From JAMXLO01 sp964427005 (GTDB lineage Bacteria; Pseudomonadota; Alphaproteobacteria; Acetobacterales; Acetobacteraceae), in the NCBI GenBank assembly GCA_964427005.1, contig CAYRTL010000029.1:1-44871 (forward strand): a stretch of DNA of 44,871 bases. Direction: 5' to 3'. Positions 41,156-44,871 of the stretch are shown here, piece after piece (the first letter of the stretch is position 1; each line of letters starts with the position of its first letter). A model generated the notes under the pieces. The model was not told the DNA's origin. It made no database searches and saw only the letters and a list, made by a program, of their open reading frames with translations. Position numbers and translations under genes: made by a program.

Positions 41156-42431
41156 AGTCGTCAATGTCGGCTACCTGGCCCGTGTAGAGGGCGAAGGCGG
41201 CGTCCGCATCACCTTCGATGATCGGACGGTGCGCAATGTCGAGCTGCGCATCTTTGAACCCCCGCGCTTCTTCGAGGCATTCCTGCGCGGCCGCGCCTAC
41301 ACCGAGGCGCCTGACATCACGGCCCGCATCTGCGGCATCTGTCCCGTCGCCTACCAGATGAGTGCGGTGCACGCGATGGAGGATGCTCTCGGTGTCACGG
41401 TCAGCCAACCAATCCGCGAGCTGCGCCGGCTGCTGTACTGCGGCGAATGGATCGAGAGCCACACGCTGCACATTTACATGCTGCATGCGCCGGATTTTCT
41501 TGGCTATGAAGGCGCGATCGAGATGGCCAAGGATCATGGTGACATTGTCCGCCAGGGTCTTGAGCTGAAAAAGATCGGCAATGAGATCCTCACCGTCCTG
41601 GGTGGGCGCGCGATCCATCCAGTCAATGTGCGCGTCGGCGGATTCTACCGCGCGCCGTCGCGCCGCGAGTTGCGCGACCTGGTCGAGCCTTTGCAGCGCG
41701 CCCGCGATATCGCATTGTCGGCGGTGCGCTGGGTGTCTGGATTCGACTTCCCCGATTGCGAGCGCGATTACGAGTTCGTCGCGCTGGGTGCGGCCGGAGA
41801 ATATCCGTTCAATGCCGGGCACGTCGTATCCAACAAGGGGCTGGAGATCACCCCGCATGACTACGACGCGCACTTCGAGGAATCACACGTCAAGCGCTCC
41901 AATGCGCTGCACTCGCATCTGCACGGGCGGCCTTACCTGACCGGGCCAATTGCGCGCTACAGCCTGAACTCGGAGCGCCTGTCGCCGCTGGCGCGCGATG
42001 CCGCGTCAGAGGCGGGCCTTGGCCCAACGTGCAACAATCCATTCCGCAGCATCGTCGTGCGGGCTGTTGAAGTACTGTACGCCTGCGACGAAGCGTTGCG
42101 GATCATCGACACTTATCAGGAACCGGAGCAATCGCACCTGGAACTCACGCCTCGGGCTGGTGTCGGCTATGCTTGCACCGAGGCGCCGCGCGGGATGCTA
42201 TATCACCGGTATCGGCTGGACGCAGACGGCACCATCCTGGATGCCAAGATCGTGCCCCCAACATCGCAGAACCAGCCAAGTATCGAGGATGACCTGAAGA
42301 CGTTCGCCGCGGACTGGCTGGACATGCCAGACGAGGCGATGCGCGTCCGCTGCGAGCAGGCGGTGCGGAACCACGATCCCTGCATCTCCTGCGCGACGCA
42401 TTTCCTGAAGCTGGAAGTGGTGCGTGCCTGA
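41145..42431 (+). CDS. [NiFe] hydrogenase large (alpha) subunit, group 3b type
   Basis: This 428-residue catalytic subunit binds the NiFe(CN)2CO site with C63 and C66 (RICGICP) and C413 and C416 (DPCISCATH). The N-terminal RVEGEGG motif and HVNVRVGG-like block (HPVNVRVGGFY) are also present. After the conserved H419 a nine-residue tail (FLKLEVVRA) remains, which a maturation protease should remove. GAGGAGG at 41129-41135 supports ATG 41145 inside the small-subunit gene. The gene order beta-gamma-delta-alpha is that of sulfhydrogenases (hydBGDA of Pyrococcus), plus an extra nucleotide-binding gene. Metal-centre assembly genes (hyp) are not in the window. Confidence 0.93.
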   Translation: MARKVVNVGYLARVEGEGGVRITFDDRTVRNVELRIFEPPRFFEAFLRGRAYTEAPDITARICGICPVAYQMSAVHAMEDALGVTVSQPIRELRRLLYCGEWIESHTLHIYMLHAPDFLGYEGAIEMAKDHGDIVRQGLELKKIGNEILTVLGGRAIHPVNVRVGGFYRAPSRRELRDLVEPLQRARDIALSAVRWVSGFDFPDCERDYEFVALGAAGEYPFNAGHVVSNKGLEITPHDYDAHFEESHVKRSNALHSHLHGRPYLTGPIARYSLNSERLSPLARDAASEAGLGPTCNNPFRSIVVRAVEVLYACDEALRIIDTYQEPEQSHLELTPRAGVGYACTEAPRGMLYHRYRLDADGTILDAKIVPPTSQNQPSIEDDLKTFAADWLDMPDEAMRVRCEQAVRNHDPCISCATHFLKLEVVRA

Positions 42432-42906
42432 TCGTCTTGTGATTGGTATTGGCAATCCCGATCGTGGCGACGACGGGGTTGGCCACGTGGTGGCACGCAT
42501 TATCGGTGGTGTGGAGCACAATGGCGAAGCCACATCTTTGCTCGCCATGCTGGAAGGCGCCGATTCTGTCTGGTTGATCGATGCGGCGCAGTCCGGCGCG
42601 CCGCCCGGCACCATTCATCGCATCGACTGCACGACCGGCACAGCATTGCCACGCCGCACCGTCTCCTCGCACGGCTTCGGTGTCGCCGAGGCCATCGCGC
42701 TCGCGCGCGCCCTCAACATGTTGCCGCAGCATTGCATCGTCTTCGCCATCGAAGCCGCACAGTTTGAGCACGGCGCGGCGCTCTCGCCCGCCGTCGAGCA
42801 AGCGGCTTACGAAGTCGCCGAGTGGGTTCTAGCTGAACTCGCTACTCAGCCGCCGCCTTCAACCCGCCGCCAGCGGCGTCCAGCGCCTGCGACAGATCGC
42901 CGATGA
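42424..42906 (+). CDS. hydrogenase maturation protease (HyaD/HycI family)
   Basis: This 160-residue endopeptidase should trim the C-terminal tail of the large subunit after nickel insertion. GIGNPDRGDDGVG (8-20) supplies the first nickel ligand (D17), with D53 in LIDAAQSG and H83 in SSHGFG at the other two ligand positions known from HybD. GTG 42424 overlaps the large-subunit stop by eight bases. The last about 20 residues (TQPPPSTRRQRRPAPATDRR) are low-complexity and encoded opposite the 3' end of metY, a 65-base convergent overlap. The ancestral stop has probably been lost. Confidence 0.88.
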   Translation: MPDRLVIGIGNPDRGDDGVGHVVARIIGGVEHNGEATSLLAMLEGADSVWLIDAAQSGAPPGTIHRIDCTTGTALPRRTVSSHGFGVAEAIALARALNMLPQHCIVFAIEAAQFEHGAALSPAVEQAAYEVAEWVLAELATQPPPSTRRQRRPAPATDRR

Positions 42907-44161
42907 TATCATCGATGTGTTCGATGCCGATCGACAAACGGATGTAGCCAGGCGTCACGCCGGTGGCGAGCTGCTCCTCCGGCGATAGCTGCGAGTGGGT
43001 CGTGCTCGCCGGGTGGATCGCCAGGCTGCGGGAATCGCCGATATTCGCCACGTGGTAGAACATCTGCAGCGCGTTGATGAAGGCGCGTCCTGCCTCCACA
43101 CCACCGGCGAGCTCGAAGCCAAGCAGCCCGCCATGGCCATGCGGCAGATACTTCGCGGTGCGCTCCGCCGCCACGCCCGTATGAAACGCCGGATGAATCA
43201 CCCGCGTCACTTCCTTGCGGCCCTTCAGATACTGCGCGACGGCCAGCGTGTTCTTGCAGTGCTCGCGCATGCGCAGCGGCATGCTCTCCAGGCCTTGCAG
43301 GAACAGGAATGCGTTGAACGGACTCATCGCCGCACCCAGATCGCGCAGCAGCACCACGCGCATGCGCAGGATATAGGCGATCGGACCGAGTGGCTTGGCC
43401 GCCTCTGCCCAGACAGCACCGTGGTAACTCGGGTCGGGGGTGTTCAGCAGCGGCTGGCGTTCCTTATGCTGATCCCACGGAAAATTGCCGCCATCGATCA
43501 CCACGCCGCCAATCGATGTGCCGTGGCCGCCGATGTACTTGGTGGTCGAGTACATCACCACCGCGGCGCCATGCTCGAACGGCCGCACCAGTGTCGGCGC
43601 CGCCGTGTTGTCCATGATCAGCGGAACGCCGAAGCGCCTGCCGATGGCCGCAACCTCGGCGATCGGGAAGGCAATCAGCTTGGGGTTGGGCAATGTCTCG
43701 GCATAATAGGCGCGCGTGCGGTCATCAGTGGCGCGCGCGAATGCCTCGGGATCGGTGGGATCGACGAAACGGGCCTCGATGCCCTGGTCCTTCAGCGTAT
43801 TGGCGAACAGGTTCCAGGTGCCGCCATACAGATCGGTCGAGCTGACGATATTGTCGCCGGCACGCGCCAGGTTCTGTACGGAAAATGCCGAAGCCGCCTG
43901 ACCGGAAGCAAGCCCGAGCGCCGCCACGCCGCCTTCCACCGCCGCGATGCGCTTCTCGAACGCATCCTGCGTCGGGTTCATGATGCGCGTGTAGATATTG
44001 CCGAGTTCTTTCAGCCCGAACAGGTTCGCCGCATGTTCGGCGCTGTCGAACTGGTAGGATGTGGTCTGGTAGATCGGCACGGCGACGGCGTTGGTCGCCG
44101 GATCACGCCGCCAGCCGGCGTGCAGCACCAGCGTTTCCGGATGCTTCGTCTGGTTGGACAT
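42842..44161 (-). CDS. O-acetylhomoserine sulfhydrylase (MetY-type Cys/Met metabolism PLP enzyme)
   Basis: This 439-residue cytosolic PLP enzyme of fold I has ETLVLHAGWRRDPATNAVAVPIYQT at the N-terminus and IYTRIMNPTQDAFEKRIAAVEGG. It also shows the PLP-lysine motif MYSTTKYIGGHG and the C-terminal HPASTTHSQL and GVTPGYIRLSIGIE, all standard for O-acetylhomoserine aminocarboxypropyltransferase. It makes homocysteine from O-acetylhomoserine and sulfide. ATG 44161 is chosen over an upstream in-frame start at 44185 because GGGGAGTGG lies just before it. It overlaps the hydrogenase protease gene tail to tail. The upstream DsbA-like gene ends 62 bases away on the same strand. Confidence 0.93.
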   Translation of the reverse strand: MSNQTKHPETLVLHAGWRRDPATNAVAVPIYQTTSYQFDSAEHAANLFGLKELGNIYTRIMNPTQDAFEKRIAAVEGGVAALGLASGQAASAFSVQNLARAGDNIVSSTDLYGGTWNLFANTLKDQGIEARFVDPTDPEAFARATDDRTRAYYAETLPNPKLIAFPIAEVAAIGRRFGVPLIMDNTAAPTLVRPFEHGAAVVMYSTTKYIGGHGTSIGGVVIDGGNFPWDQHKERQPLLNTPDPSYHGAVWAEAAKPLGPIAYILRMRVVLLRDLGAAMSPFNAFLFLQGLESMPLRMREHCKNTLAVAQYLKGRKEVTRVIHPAFHTGVAAERTAKYLPHGHGGLLGFELAGGVEAGRAFINALQMFYHVANIGDSRSLAIHPASTTHSQLSPEEQLATGVTPGYIRLSIGIEHIDDIIGDLSQALDAAGGGLKAAAE

Positions 44162-44223
44162 GGTCCACTCCCCGCTCTGACCCATCGACTATAGCCGACG
44201 AAGGCCTCGCGGGAAGCGCGCTG

Positions 44224-44871
44224 TCAAGCCGCGCGTTGGCGGAGAATCTGATTCCCTTTGCGCAGGGCCTCGGCCATGGTTTCTGCCGGCATCGCGCCTG
44301 AGAAGAGACCGTAGCCGTCCAGGAAGAACGAAGGAACGCCGTTCACGCCCGCTTCGCGCGCGGCGCGGTCTGCCGCCAGCATCTCCTGCGCCGCGACGTC
44401 GCCCGCCAGGAACTCGGCGACCGCGGTCCGGTCCATGCCGCCTTGCGCCGCGCAATCGGCCAGCACCTCGGCATCGCCGATGTCGCGGCCTTGTGTGAAA
44501 TAGGCGGCGAACATGGCCTCAACCACCGCGTCCTGCATGCCTTCACGTCCGGCCAGCCAGATCAGCCGATGAGCATCGAGCGTGTTCGGCGTGCGTTCTA
44601 TCAGGTCCAGCCGGAAGTCCAGGCCGACATTGGCCGCCGCTCCGGCAACTCGTTCATCCAGTTCGCGGGCGCGTTCCGCGCTGCCGAACTTGGTGGCGCG
44701 ATAGCTGGCGCGGTCACGGCCTTCCTTTGGCATGTCGGGATTGAGCTGGAATGGGTTCCAGTGAACTGAGAACTGCAGGCCTTCCGCGGCCAGCGCGGCT
44801 AGCGCCCGTTCGAGCTGGCGCTTGCCGATGTAGCACCACGGGCAGATCGCATCCGAGACGATGTCGATGCG
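44224..44871 (-). CDS. DsbA family oxidoreductase, FrnE-like (5' partial)
   Basis: The frame is open to the window edge (215 residues visible, only a few missing at the N-terminus). The thioredoxin-fold active site CPWC lies at residues 10-13 of the visible part, in SDAICPWCYIGKRQLERAL. HWNPFQLNPDMPKEG, a helical insertion and the cis-Pro motif GVNGVPSFFLDG, then AETMAEALRK, complete the FrnE/2-hydroxychromene-2-carboxylate isomerase-like pattern. The lack of a visible signal peptide suggests a cytosolic thiol oxidoreductase, though the extreme N-terminus is outside the window. It is probably transcribed with metY. Confidence 0.87.
   Translation of the reverse strand, partial: RIDIVSDAICPWCYIGKRQLERALAALAAEGLQFSVHWNPFQLNPDMPKEGRDRASYRATKFGSAERARELDERVAGAAANVGLDFRLDLIERTPNTLDAHRLIWLAGREGMQDAVVEAMFAAYFTQGRDIGDAEVLADCAAQGGMDRTAVAEFLAGDVAAQEMLAADRAAREAGVNGVPSFFLDGYGLFSGAMPAETMAEALRKGNQILRQRAA

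Noticed and set aside
1..44871. CRISPR array, tRNA, rRNA, insertion sequence or prophage genes
   Set aside because: No regularly spaced direct repeats, transposase, integrase, phage structural gene or clear RNA gene was seen on either strand. The repeats present are isolated palindromes.

Overview
The window is a contig segment from a high-GC Gram-negative bacterium, most likely an alphaproteobacterium and possibly Acetobacteraceae-like. The pointers are the base composition, an rsmB - rpe - heparinase II/III - purH housekeeping block of alphaproteobacterial style, many solute-binding-protein transporters, and dispersed palindromic intergenic repeats of the types common in that class. The family assignment is inference; no rRNA or tRNA gene is present to confirm it. 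Coding density is very high. No stretch over 300 bases lacks a gene; the longest gaps are 37650-37810, 36446-36587 and 40249-40384.

Region 1 (1-16985) is an accessory catabolic and uptake region. It holds a PLP-dependent D-cysteine-desulfhydrase-like enzyme cut by the window start, a dipeptide-type ABC importer (binding protein and two permeases at 898-4195, two ATPases at 12327-14389), two amidohydrolases, two MFS carriers, an Asp/Glu racemase-family protein, an RraA-family protein, a class II aldolase and an iron-dependent alcohol dehydrogenase. Two envelope genes sit among them: a UDP-glucuronate decarboxylase and an MlaA-like protein that lacks the lipoprotein cysteine.

Region 2 (17015-24844) contains two divergent operons around a very short control region. 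Leftward are a 720-residue protein with an N-terminal DUF362 domain and an SRPBCC-like C-terminal region, an extended-SDR epimerase/reductase, and a small SRPBCC protein, all joined by ATGA overlaps. Rightward are a taurine/nitrate-type ABC importer with an HpaB-family flavin hydroxylase placed between permease and ATPase. This pairing is the best candidate for an undescribed pathway. A VOC protein and a luciferase-like monooxygenase follow at 24938-26811.

Region 3 (26848-33299) is mainly housekeeping: RsmB, ribulose-phosphate epimerase, heparinase-like protein, a GT4 glycosyltransferase and PurH. PurH is interrupted by a 100-N scaffold gap flanked by an identical 55-base sequence, so the break is an assembly artefact.

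Region 4 (33401-37649) holds a LivJ-type binding protein divergent from an intradiol (hydroxyquinol-type) dioxygenase and a cyclase-family hydrolase, then an iron/polyamine-type binding protein.

Region 5 (37736-42906) is a bidirectional [NiFe] hydrogenase operon of the sulfhydrogenase (group 3b) type: beta Fe-S subunit, a cyclic-nucleotide-binding-domain protein, gamma diaphorase, small subunit, large subunit and maturation protease. It is preceded by an FNR/FixK-like box. Its electron-transfer and catalytic halves are separated by a palindromic repeat that carries a small bridging reading frame. A MetY-type sulfhydrylase and a DsbA/FrnE-type oxidoreductase (cut by the window end) close the segment on the minus strand.
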